NCBI GenBank assembly: GCA_023627715.1 | Contig: JAMAHW010000014.1 | Span: 496,001-560,000 of the forward strand | Direction: 5' to 3' | Length of the DNA stretch: 64,000 nt | Source of the DNA: Periconia sp. R9002 | Taxonomy: Eukaryota; Ascomycota; Dothideomycetes; Pleosporales; Periconiaceae | In this document: piece after piece, positions 33,342 to 42,651 of the stretch | Layout of the letters: the number at the start of each line of letters is the position of its first letter | Position numbering within the stretch: the stretch's first letter is position 1 | The notes under the pieces: model-generated | Seen by the model: only the letters and a program-made list of their open reading frames with translations | The model's database searches: none | What the model was told of the DNA's origin: nothing | Made by a program: the position numbers and the translations under genes

Positions 33342-34493
33342 CTTGTCTGTGGCACAATCTTGCATTTTGTTGCTTTTATATCCCCGTTTCTTGCCGTGTA
33401 TTTTGGTGTTTCTGCATATGCATAGCGAGCCATTGAGGGTTTCTCCTGGCGAAAAACCTGTCGCCATGGATGTTGTTCAATTTCCTTTGGTTTACATTAA
33501 TGGTTCCTCAGTCAATAATACCTTTCTTGTATAGTTTTAACCACATATTACCCCCTAATCAATCGCGGTCCCTGAACCATACATGCATTATGTGTTGATG
33601 TGATAACCTGGATACATGATGTTCTACTTGTACAGAACGTACGCAGATGACCATAGGGAAGACACTGAGAGAAATCCAGCCCATTTGGACTATCCGATAT
33701 CAAAAATTCAATAGTCTGTGTTTACTACCCCTTACTCAAATCTATACATAAATACCAACGCTATTAAAGAGTCATCTTAATAAACATCAAGGCAGCTAAG
33801 ACGCTGCGCCACCCCCTCCTTTAGTGACACGAGAAGGAGCCCATTTCCATACGAGGAAGGCAACCCACTCAACGTATCACAGATGTAGGCTGTATATACG
33901 ACCGGTCGAGTGTGCACGTGTGCTTGAGATGTAGCATCAAAAACCAAAAGTGGAATGCCGTGTTGTGAGAGTAGTGACTTAGTTTCTATCAGGCATAGAT
34001 CAGACGCGCTGGGTTGCTGCCTACGTATATAGCTGTAATTGACAATCCGTTGATGGTTAGTGGTGGAAGGAGGAAGGTGGAAGTTGGGTGGTGGATAGTT
34101 CTACATATGGAACCATTGGACGGAGTGAGCCATACAGATTAAATGTTGAACAAAAGCTCACTTTCATAACCGAGCTTTCAGCCATATATTACAGCTAGCT
34201 GAATCAGGTAAATGAGTTTACGCGGAGTAACAATCACCCGATTTCCTTTGTATTTAAAAAGCGTTTTCTTTTGTATTTTAGAAGCTCTTCAGTAGTCAAT
34301 CTATGCTCATTGGCAATATCCACAGCTCATTTCACATTAAATAAGCTCATCACGTGCGCAAGACGCTCTAGTGTAAAACAACGACTTGATCCCCACTTCT
34401 CCAGCCAGGATTTTGTGCATACTTTGTCCAATATCGCAGCTTGTGAGAGCATTCATTGCGGTATAGCTTGTTCAGAATCCCTACACATTCGCC
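33342..34493. other. intergenic region, AT-rich
   Basis: 1.15 kb, visibly more AT-rich than the neighbouring genes, with tatttaaa at 34251-34258 as a possible TATA element about 240 bp before the next start. No gene or RNA recognised. Confidence 0.5.
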
Positions 34494-36077
34494 ATGCCAA
34501 CTGATCAGCCATCCTCTGGCGGAAGTGTACAAGAGAGTGTCGAGAATGTTGAATTGATCAAACATCTTCGACATCTTCCTCCCAGTTTACGTCTCTTCAA
34601 TACAACAGCTGTGAATATTCTCTCAAGGCCCACTACTGCATCAACCCAGATACATTTGTTGGTTGCCTGTCCGCGGAGTGGGTCGACTCTTCTTATGAGA
34701 ATTCTTGCAGCAGCACCAGAGTGCCTCGTGGCTAGTCGCATTGTTTGCACAGGGAATACTGCAGATGATACAAAACCCTGGATCGTTGCAAAACCGGAGA
34801 CGATAACTGCCTACCAACAAAGTACTGAGAATGATATGCCACAGAGCCGTTCTACCTTTAGCGTTCTACCTCCCCCGATTAACTACACCGCTGCGAAGCC
34901 CGTTTTTCTTGTCCGCGACCCCGTTCGAATTTTCGACAGCTGGAAACACCACGGTTTGATAAACTTACAATCTTTCGTTGATTGTTTCGAAAGTCTATTC
35001 AGTTCAATAGATAAACACACCGCTCCACCTCACGTAATTGTTTATGAAAAGCTTGTACAGAACCCTGTTGTTGAAATTTCTCGAGCATGTGAGTATTGGG
35101 GCATCCAATACCATTCAGGAATGTCCGCGTTCCAGAAGGACTTTTCAGAGTTTGCTTTCAGTATCGAGCAGGGAAAAAATTTAGGTCTCTCTGCCCCTCC
35201 CGCCGGTTACATCGATACAGTATCCTCAAGCTCACACGTCAGGTCTGACGTTTATGCGCATGGTGCACTCTCTAACCAAGAGATTCACAATATTGAACAG
35301 CGTCTTGGCCGTCTCTACCTTCGATGCTGGCGATCTGAGGTGAAAAGCGTACATACTCATCTGCTGCGAGCCAAATGGTTTGCTTTCGATCTCGATGACA
35401 CCCTTCACGGATTTCGACGCGCCTCCACCACAGCCATCGATACAGTCTTTTCTTCAATCCTTTCGGAAATCTCAAAACCATCCGAAATAGGCATCAAGGA
35501 GCTAAAATCGTCATACGCAGAAGTGCTTGCTGCGAAAACATCATCCGCCTTCGTTGATGGCAAGACATCGCATCAGTATCGCGAGGACCGTATCCGCGCT
35601 ACCCTCGCCTTGTTCCGAATCGAATTCACACCAGAGCAGATGACTAAATGGGTTTCGCTCTACGAGACGTCCTTGATGAAGAATCTTGAGTTGAAGTGTG
35701 GCGTCGTCGACCTCTTCACGACACTCAAATCGCTCAACAAGAAAATTGCCATCATCACTGAAGGCCCTCAGGATTCTCAAGAGCGTACCATTACACAGCT
35801 CGGATTGATGAACTTTGTCGATTTGCTGGCTACGACGAATAAGTTTGGGCTATCTAAGACCAATGGCTTATTTGGGAAAGTCATCGAAGCGGTGAGCGCT
35901 GATTGTGGAGAGTTTGTTATGGTGGGGGATAGTTTTGACAGGGATATGGTACCTGCAAGGGATGCGGGCATGTATTGCGTGCACTACTCTGAGAAAGAGA
36001 ATTTCAATATAGGGGCAGAAGGGTTGAGGATCAATTCCTTGAAGAAGCTTGAATTCATACTGGATGGGAATGTGTAG
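34494..36077 (+). CDS. sulfotransferase-like / HAD hydrolase fusion protein
   Basis: 527 residues in a single exon. The N-terminal half (about 50-290) is a P-loop sulfotransferase-like domain. ACPRSGSTLL at 58-67 matches the 5'-phosphosulfate loop, and VFLVRDPVRIFDSW at 137-150 matches the 3'-phosphate-binding Arg...Ser element. The C-terminal half (about 293-527) is a HAD hydrolase: FDLDDTL with D299 and D301, a Thr motif in IITEGPQ, a Lys in FGLSKTNG, and VGDSFDRDM as the metal-binding end, as in phosphoglycolate-phosphatase-like enzymes. All key residues are present in both halves, so both may be active. No stop or splice site separates them. The substrate is unknown. The regulator gene 305 bp downstream is on the same strand. 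Alternatively the P-loop half could be a non-sulfating relative. Confidence 0.85.
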   Translation: MPTDQPSSGGSVQESVENVELIKHLRHLPPSLRLFNTTAVNILSRPTTASTQIHLLVACPRSGSTLLMRILAAAPECLVASRIVCTGNTADDTKPWIVAKPETITAYQQSTENDMPQSRSTFSVLPPPINYTAAKPVFLVRDPVRIFDSWKHHGLINLQSFVDCFESLFSSIDKHTAPPHVIVYEKLVQNPVVEISRACEYWGIQYHSGMSAFQKDFSEFAFSIEQGKNLGLSAPPAGYIDTVSSSSHVRSDVYAHGALSNQEIHNIEQRLGRLYLRCWRSEVKSVHTHLLRAKWFAFDLDDTLHGFRRASTTAIDTVFSSILSEISKPSEIGIKELKSSYAEVLAAKTSSAFVDGKTSHQYREDRIRATLALFRIEFTPEQMTKWVSLYETSLMKNLELKCGVVDLFTTLKSLNKKIAIITEGPQDSQERTITQLGLMNFVDLLATTNKFGLSKTNGLFGKVIEAVSADCGEFVMVGDSFDRDMVPARDAGMYCVHYSEKENFNIGAEGLRINSLKKLEFILDGNV

Positions 36078-36382
36078 TGCTAGTCAGCTTATTTGGTTAG
36101 TCGCCTGTGGATATGTGTAGGAAGAAAGGATTGTCTAGAAATATAGAACTAGAAGCATCACTGCATTACTGGTTTACGTGTGTACGGTTATAAATCATCC
36201 CTCATGAGTATCGTCTCTCGATAGCCCCCGGTGAAGTGTATTGGCCGAAGCGCAATAGCCGAAAATACCGAAAACCCCGGAAAGAGGTATCCTTCATCCC
36301 TCCTCCTCTTGCCTTTCAACACCCCTGCTCTAAATCAACCAGCTGTGAAAAATCTTTAGAAAAAGCACTTTCTACTTTAACA
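36078..36382. promoter_or_regulatory. upstream region of the Zn2Cys6 regulator
   Basis: 305 bp between two plus-strand genes; it must hold the promoter of the regulator and the 3' end of the fusion gene. No TATA box stands out. Confidence 0.35.
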
Positions 36383-38816
36383 ATGCAACTCGAAAGCGAC
36401 CGACCAACGCTCCAGCATGCAGAAACGGATGGCACAGGACCGGTCAAGAAGCGAAGGCCAGCCCTTTCTTGCATGGAATGCCGCAGGCGCAAAGTCAAAT
36501 GTGATCGCGAAAGACCTTGCGGACCCTGCATCAAAACAAAATCGCCGACGTGCACGTATCGGCCACAGCCAAAACAGCGATGGCTTAGGTCGCCTGCGAC
36601 TTGTGAACACAGAACAACCGCAGACGGGGACGCTCTTTTGTCGCCAAGACATACCACGTCGACTATTCAGGATGGCACAGAACACTCTTCTTCCCCTAGC
36701 AATGAGCGTATTGTTTCTGAGCTTGCAGAGAGACTTCGTCACTTAGAAGCACAATTAGCTGCTGTGAGTCAGAGTGAGACTGGGTCCAGCTCCGGTCGTA
36801 GCCCAGTAACAGAGAATGTCTACAACCCGACTCCAAGCACGTACTTTGTCAAATCTAAGTTTTTTGGTGAGAGTCATTGGATGAACTGTCTCGAGCCCGT
36901 ATGTATTTCTTCGATCGACCTTCTAACTTACGTGCTGATCTCTACTATAGTATGAATCCCTGGGTCCTGCCAATATCTCTGTCAATACGAGTACGAATAG
37001 AACGGAAGTCGATTCAACATCCGAGCTCTACACCACCGTTGCAGAATGTAAGCGTATGGCACGCATAATCAAAGCAACTCGGATGTTTTACCCTAAAATC
37101 ACCAACGAACTCCAGGAATCGGTCCCCCTGAAAGTCGTGTGTGATCAACTCATCCAATGCTACCTGCGAACCTTCGAGGGTGTCATTCGCATCTTGCATA
37201 TTCCATCGTTTCTCAGAGAGTATGAGGCATACTGGAAGAATAGGGAGACCGCCAAACCTTCCGTCCTTATCAAAATACTTCTGGTTTGTGCTATTGGAGT
37301 CGCATTCTTCACCGGTCAGGAGCAGCCTCGTCTCCGTAATTCGAGTACCAAATGGATACAGGCTGCGGAGTCATGGCTCAGCGCCCCTCACCAAAAATCA
37401 CGACTAAATATGACAGGCTTGCAGGTTCATATTTTGGTGTTGCTTGCCCGCCAACTTTGCAGTGTCGATGGCGACCTGGTCTGGATTTCCGCCGGCGCTC
37501 TCTTGCGCACTGCCATGCATATTGGACTCCATCGCGATCCGCAGCATTTCCAGAACATCTCCAAGTTTCATGTTGAGATGAGACGGAGACTATGGGCGAC
37601 GGTTTTGGAAATGACGGTTCAAAGCAGTCTTGATATGGGCATGCCACCGATGATTTCGCCTAATGACTACGATACACAACCACCGAGCAACATAAATGAC
37701 AGCGAACTTGATGCTCTTGACGAGATCGTATCTTCTAGATCAGACCAAGAGTTTACTCAAAGCTCAATGCAAATCGCGTTCTACGAAACTCTGCCCCTGC
37801 GTCTTGAAATCACAAAACTGCTTAACAACATACGATCTCCACCCTCGTACGAAGATACGCTCCGTCTGGCGAAGGACCTCCTTTTCTATTGTCATAAACA
37901 TGCGAAATTCCTTCAAGCTGCTATGAATAACTCCAGTTCTACAACACGCCCCAACGCCTTTCAAATCAAACTTTTCGACACTCTTATCCGCCGCTTCGCC
38001 CTCTGTCTGCATCGCCCATTTTTCAACAAAGCCAAGCTTCAACCAGAGTACTATTACTCGCGCAAAATGTGCCTTGATCTATCAATGATTATTACTGCGC
38101 CCACAACAACACAAAATGAAGGCGAAGCCGACGACTGGGATTGCCTTTGCTGCTATGGCGTAGGATTCTTAAAATCCTTTTTCCTCCATAGTCTATCGAC
38201 CGTCTACCTCGAACTAATCTCACAATTGGAGGACAAAGAGAGTATGACCATATACACGCCTCTTGTGACGGCCTCTATTGATGGCGGGACATCGCAAATG
38301 ACACTTCCACCGCAGCTTGAGGTCTACCGGAACATTGTTATCAGAGCGAGGAACACGGCCAAAGAACGACTCCGTAATGGCGAAACAAACGCCAAAGGTT
38401 TCACATGGCTCTCTGCCTCTGTAGCACGTATCGACGCTCTTGTCCGCAATTCCGATCCCGACGCCGCCGTTCTCGCTGCGGCGAAAAGCGCAGTGGCGGA
38501 GACCGAGGAGCTTATGCGCGCTGCATACTTTGCCGAGAATGGCACGCACATTGATCTTTCACGGCGGCAGGGCTCGTTTGCTGGGCGGGATCAAAGCCGT
38601 GGCGAAGGTGCAGATGATATTATGGCGACACCGAGAGTAGTAGAGTCTGACCAAGCATGGGGTGAAGAACCCGGTGATTTGGAGTTCACTGACGATATGG
38701 AATGGGAGAACTTGTTGCGGGATGATACATTGGGGATAGGATGGGGCTTTGAAGGAAGCCCTGAGGGTTGGTTTGGGTGGGGTGGGAGTTATGGCGCTCC
38801 GAATACGATGTTTTGA
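36383..38816 (+). CDS. Zn2Cys6 fungal transcription factor
   Basis: Two exons, 36383-36898 and 36951-38816, with a 52-bp intron in phase 0; 793 residues from the first ATG. The zinc binuclear cluster is complete: Cys30, 33, 40, 46, 49 and 57 with spacing CX2CX6CX5CX2CX7C, preceded by KKRRPALSC. A short helical LRHLEAQLAAV segment may dimerise. The fungal-specific transcription factor domain follows, with the characteristic block LLRTAMHIGLHRDP and a later RRRLWATVLEM element. The C-terminus is acidic and Trp/Gly-rich (DDMEWENLL...), a possible activation region. It may control the adjacent fusion gene, but this is inferred only from position. Confidence 0.9.
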
Positions 38817-39104
38817 AGATTAAAATTATTGTAATGGCTACTTAGAGCATTTTGCTACTAATAACTAGGTAACGATGGTTTTACAACAGCCCCAATCCCA
38901 GATGCAGCGAAGCCTTTCAGATTCTATTTCCCGTCTCTATGGATCGTAGCACAAAGCAATCAAACATGCCCCCGAAGTTGATTGAGCATGACGGCCCCGA
39001 GTCCAGGACCGAACTGACCCCTCTCCTCTATCGCTCCCTACTAGTGAACACCTCCCTCATTTTCGAAGAAGTTCCCTGGAGCCTCGAGCAGCCCAATATA
39101 TGGA

Positions 39105-39584
39105 TCAGAGTCGGTTATTTTCTTGTACCCACGCTGTTGCGAATTCACGCTCCACATCCGTGACCTCGGCCTTGAAGAACGAACCCTGGCCCTTGTAGCG
39201 CGCAAGGCGCTTAGCCAGAGCCTCGACGATGGTGCGCCAGCTGAATTGCATGTCCCGGAGATCCTTGTACGTCTTGCACCACCGACGCGCGAAGATGAAG
39301 TGTGAAGAGTTGGCGCGCGGGAAGCCTTCCATCTCGGCGATTTGATGCGCTAGCATGTGGATTTGGGGAGTATCGGATGTTGGGTATGTGCCGTAGTCGT
39401 GGGGTAGAAGGGAGGTGGGGAGGAATTTGGGGGTAGTGACTGCGGGCAGCATTTTGCGTTTCAGGAAGGTTGCTGTGGTTTGGATGATGGTTGCGGCTGA
39501 GGTTGAGGTTGTTTCTTGGGGGGTGGAAAAGAGTTTCGGTAACGCGGGGGCTGCGGTCTTTTTGACCCTGGGTACTTTGGTCAT
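39105..39584 (-). CDS. small hypothetical protein A (head-to-head pair)
   Basis: 159 residues, one exon, ATG at 39584. No known family. The N-terminal 60 residues are Thr/Pro/Lys-rich and probably disordered. The C-terminal 90 are helical and basic with two Trp-containing elements (FIFARRW and FATAWVQE) 50 residues apart. The same two elements recur with almost the same spacing in the divergent gene at 40108. No signal peptide or membrane helix. Expression and function unknown. Confidence 0.55.
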   Translation of the reverse strand: MTKVPRVKKTAAPALPKLFSTPQETTSTSAATIIQTTATFLKRKMLPAVTTPKFLPTSLLPHDYGTYPTSDTPQIHMLAHQIAEMEGFPRANSSHFIFARRWCKTYKDLRDMQFSWRTIVEALAKRLARYKGQGSFFKAEVTDVEREFATAWVQENNRL

Positions 39585-40107
39585 TATGTGTTGCCTGGTA
39601 CCTTGCGGATTGAACCAATGTGGCGGAACGATGAATGCGTTTGATCAGTCAATCTGAAAAAGCTGAAATCAAGGGTGGTTGTGGGTGAATGCTGCACTGT
39701 TGCTGAAGATTGAACAGTTTCCAAGATTGCTTACTGGCGAATGTGTGAGCATCAGTTCGTCTGTGACTGAGGCAAACGGGACTTGTACGCATCATTGATT
39801 GACTGCTTTCCCGAGTCACGCTTCTGCAGTGGTGAAAAACATCGTTACCACATCAATGTTAGCCCTGTGAGTTGAGATTAGAGACAATGAATATCCAGAT
39901 TAACGAATTGATAATCCACACCATCATTGTACAATCACTGCACACTGCACAATGTAGCTGCACATTCGCTGCTCTCCTATAAAACACACCCCCAATTCCC
40001 CTCACTGCACCACCAACTCTCTCTACCAAAACAAAGACTTACACAACCCTATCTGACTACCTCGAAACAACTTCTCTCTAATCAGAAACTTCGAAAAACT
40101 GTACAAG
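39585..40107. promoter_or_regulatory. divergent promoter region of the small gene pair
   Basis: 523 bp shared by the two small head-to-head genes. A good TATA box (TATAAAA, 39978-39984) lies 124 bp before the ATG at 40108 and is followed by a long CT- and CA-rich leader. No equal box is seen for the minus-strand gene. Confidence 0.5.
39978..39984 (+). promoter_or_regulatory. TATA box of small gene B
   Basis: TATAAAA followed by pyrimidine-rich then A-rich leader up to ATG 40108, a pattern of strongly expressed fungal genes. Confidence 0.55.
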
Positions 40108-40428
40108 ATGGTTCTGTGCTTCCCCCATCACTCGAACGAGGCCAAGAATGCCAAAAAGGCCACCGATACCCAGCTTCTTGCGTCTAAAATCGGCTCCCTT
40201 CGTCTAGCAGGTGACAGCAACGCTTCTGAAGACATGGAGTTTGCCGCGGAGTGGATCGACAAGCTCTACAAGTGCAAGAAGCAGAAGCTTCGCGATACAC
40301 AGGAGCTGAATGACATGGCTGAGTTGACCGCCAAGATCACCCAGAAACTCTCGGGTTCAAAGGAGGATGGAGCTGATCCAATGGACTATCACTACACTAC
40401 CCTCTGGATCAAGGAGTTCTCCCCTTGA
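40108..40428 (+). CDS. small hypothetical protein B (head-to-head pair)
   Basis: 106 residues, one exon. No known family. Lys-rich and predicted mostly helical, with MEFAAEW and TTLWIKE elements separated by 51 residues, matching the FIFARRW / FATAWVQE pair of the divergent neighbour. An upstream TDTQLLASKI segment matches SDTPQIHMLAHQI there. The clean TATA box and leader argue that this is a real expressed gene. No signal peptide; probably intracellular. Confidence 0.6.
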   Translation: MVLCFPHHSNEAKNAKKATDTQLLASKIGSLRLAGDSNASEDMEFAAEWIDKLYKCKKQKLRDTQELNDMAELTAKITQKLSGSKEDGADPMDYHYTTLWIKEFSP

Positions 40429-41324
40429 GCGGGTTCGTTCAAGCGAATCAGAGCCCTGAATAGTCTAGTTTGACTCCAGTCGAGATAGGAACAGCGAACA
40501 GTAACCATGGCTCTGTGGGTTTTGTTTGCATGGTTGTGGAAATTGCATTGACTTTGGGTCTCGGGCACGCACGCCTAGGACTAAGTCTTTGAAAATATGC
40601 CACCTGTTATGTATACATGTATCAATTCATCAGTGAAAAAAATTGCCAATCATCTTGCGAGCGAAAATAGTGAATTGAATGATCTCACCGAAGCCCAATC
40701 TGGTTAGGTATGTGCAATGTGAAGTTTGGTGCTCTCGTCCTGTGATTCTAGTGCAGTGTCATCTCCGTACTCTGTCATTTAAAACATGTGTCGAGCCGTG
40801 TACAAATAGCGACCAATTTCAAACTCGAGGCTGCTACGTTGGGCTAAGTTTGAATCAAATATATCTGCCATAGTCGCGTTTTCGAATGCTGAACGACGAT
40901 TACATGATCAAATACATGCACAGAAGGGAGGAATCATGCTGGATATCAGTCTCTCATTACTAGTTGCCACTGCGTCGAATTGAATGGGCAAATAAGGTTG
41001 CTAATGTCGTAGAGGAGGGGCATTTCCTATGTATTAGGCTCTTAGAATAGTACATGTACTGACTGTCTAGGATGTCTAGGCCTAGTTTGAAAATATTGAA
41101 AGAAGGTGTAAAAAACTATGTAGTTGACAGAGAGATCGAGGAAGGAGACAACCTTGGAAGGGGGTGTTGAAAAGCAGTCACGTGAAAGATTACGCAACAT
41201 TGAACAATTGCTAGGCTCTGAGAGGCTTAGCCTCCACCACAGAGGGGCATCTCATGGATCCGTCCCCTTCCTCTATCTCATTCCCCACAATGCAAAAAGT
41301 CGGCCAAGAACGCAAAAAAAAATT
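40429..41324. other. intergenic region
   Basis: 896 bp, AT-rich, between small gene B and the tRNA gene. Nothing recognised. Confidence 0.5.
41314..41324 (-). terminator. RNA polymerase III terminator of tRNA-Arg
   Basis: Run of T on the minus strand (A run on plus) immediately after the tRNA 3' end. Confidence 0.7.
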
Positions 41325-41406
41325 GAACGTGCCAGGGGTCGAACCTGGAATCTCTTGATTACTGTAGTCATCGTAGTCAAGCGCCTTGCCATTGGGCCAC
41401 ACGTCC
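41325..41406 (-). tRNA. tRNA-Arg (anticodon ACG) with 11-nt intron
   Basis: Folds as a full cloverleaf read on the minus strand. The acceptor stem is GGACGTG with CACGTTC (one G-U). The D-stem is GCC/GGC around CAATGGCAA, and the anticodon stem is CTTGA/TCAAG. The T-arm is CCAGG-TTCGACC-CCTGG. Anticodon ACG is at 41374-41372, after the invariant CT. The 11-nt intron (41370-41360) sits one base after the anticodon, the canonical place. The mature length is 71 nt before CCA addition. B box GGTTCGACCCC is intact, and a run of nine T follows as RNA polymerase III terminator. Confidence 0.93.
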
Positions 41407-41770
41407 TTGAGTGAATTGAGAAAATTTGAATTTTAATTCTAATATGTACAGCTATAATAAAATTAGCGAAGAAAGCGCGCACGCCATGCTTCCTCTACCA
41501 ATTGTACTAAGCCCGCCTCTCTTGCCGTAGATAACCCCACCATCCCCAAAGAAGAGACCGGTCAAAAAATGCAGCGGCCAAGCAAAGAGCAAGGCAAAGA
41601 GATGCCTCGTGCCTGCTGCCTAAGTGGATGCTGCTGCCTAGCAAAGATCTTTAAGGATACAGCGAGAGATTGTGGCGCCGCTGCCGATCACTGCACACGC
41701 TAATACCACTCCAACCTCTACCATTGCAAAGAACCCAGCAACCAAAGTTAGAGCTTCACTACCAAAAGCT
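41407..41770. other. intergenic region
   Basis: 364 bp upstream of both the tRNA gene (minus) and the NUDIX gene (plus). The NUDIX frame is open back to 41672 but without an ATG. Nothing else recognised. Confidence 0.45.
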
Positions 41771-42651
41771 ATGTCATCCTCATCAACAGCAACACTATCG
41801 TCGCCCCACCCAACATTTGCGCAGTATCCCGCGGAAAATTTTGTGCAAGGTGGCGGGGTCGCCATCTTCCACCTCAAAAGCGAGAGAGTCGTGATCTGTA
41901 GCGCCGAGGAGAGAGGACGTACTTATTTTTTCTTGCCCAAAGGACGTAGAGATGCTGGAGAGAATGCGGAGAGAGGGGCAGAAAGAGAGGGATTTGAGGA
42001 GGTGAGTTTGATTTCGGCGATGCAATAGTTTTGGTGTTCAGCATCAAGGTACATAAGCTTCGAGGAAGTTTTGTAGGATGGTAATGCCAATCCATGGTGC
42101 GGCACAAAGGAGGAACGAAAAAATAAAGCAACACACAAAAGCTTATAAGACTGACTGAAACTCTGCATAAGTCCGGGTACCGCAACCGTCTCCTCCCCCT
42201 ACCAGCCAGACATAACCAACCTCAAGCACATCCGCGTGTATCCGCTCCACCCCTCACCGCAGAACCAGTCTGGATACAAATGATGCCTGTCGGACATCGA
42301 AACATCCAATATTTGCTCTACTGGTATATTGCGGAGACAATCCCGCCCTACCTCGAGGAATCACTACATTCACCCCCTAACGAGCCGTACAAGCCTCCCC
42401 CACCATTCCCAGCCGATCTTACTTTGAAGGAGAGGTTGGCGATGGAGCCCGAAGGGTACGAGCCTATTCATCACGAAGGGACGGGTGTAGACGAGGAGGA
42501 GGCAGAGTATAAGAGTTATCTTGTGCCGATCGAAGAGGCAGTGATCAAACTGGGAAAGAACGGTGTCATGGCTGATGTAGTGCTAAGAGGGTGGCGGGCG
42601 ATTCAAGAGAGGTACCAAATGGAAGAGCGGATTGCTGGGGAGAGAAAGTAG
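41771..42651 (+). CDS. NUDIX hydrolase
   Basis: Two exons, 41771-42001 and 42172-42651, with a 170-bp GT...AG intron in phase 0; 236 residues. The NUDIX box is complete once spliced: GRRDAGE, then seven residues, REGFEE, then SGY across the exon junction (GX5EX7REUXEEXGU). It hydrolyses nucleoside diphosphates linked to another moiety; the exact substrate cannot be told. A Ser/Thr-rich N-terminus comes first, and a long insert with proline runs (PPNEPYKPPPPFP) lies after the fold, ending in a charged helix. The first ATG in frame was used. Confidence 0.82.
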
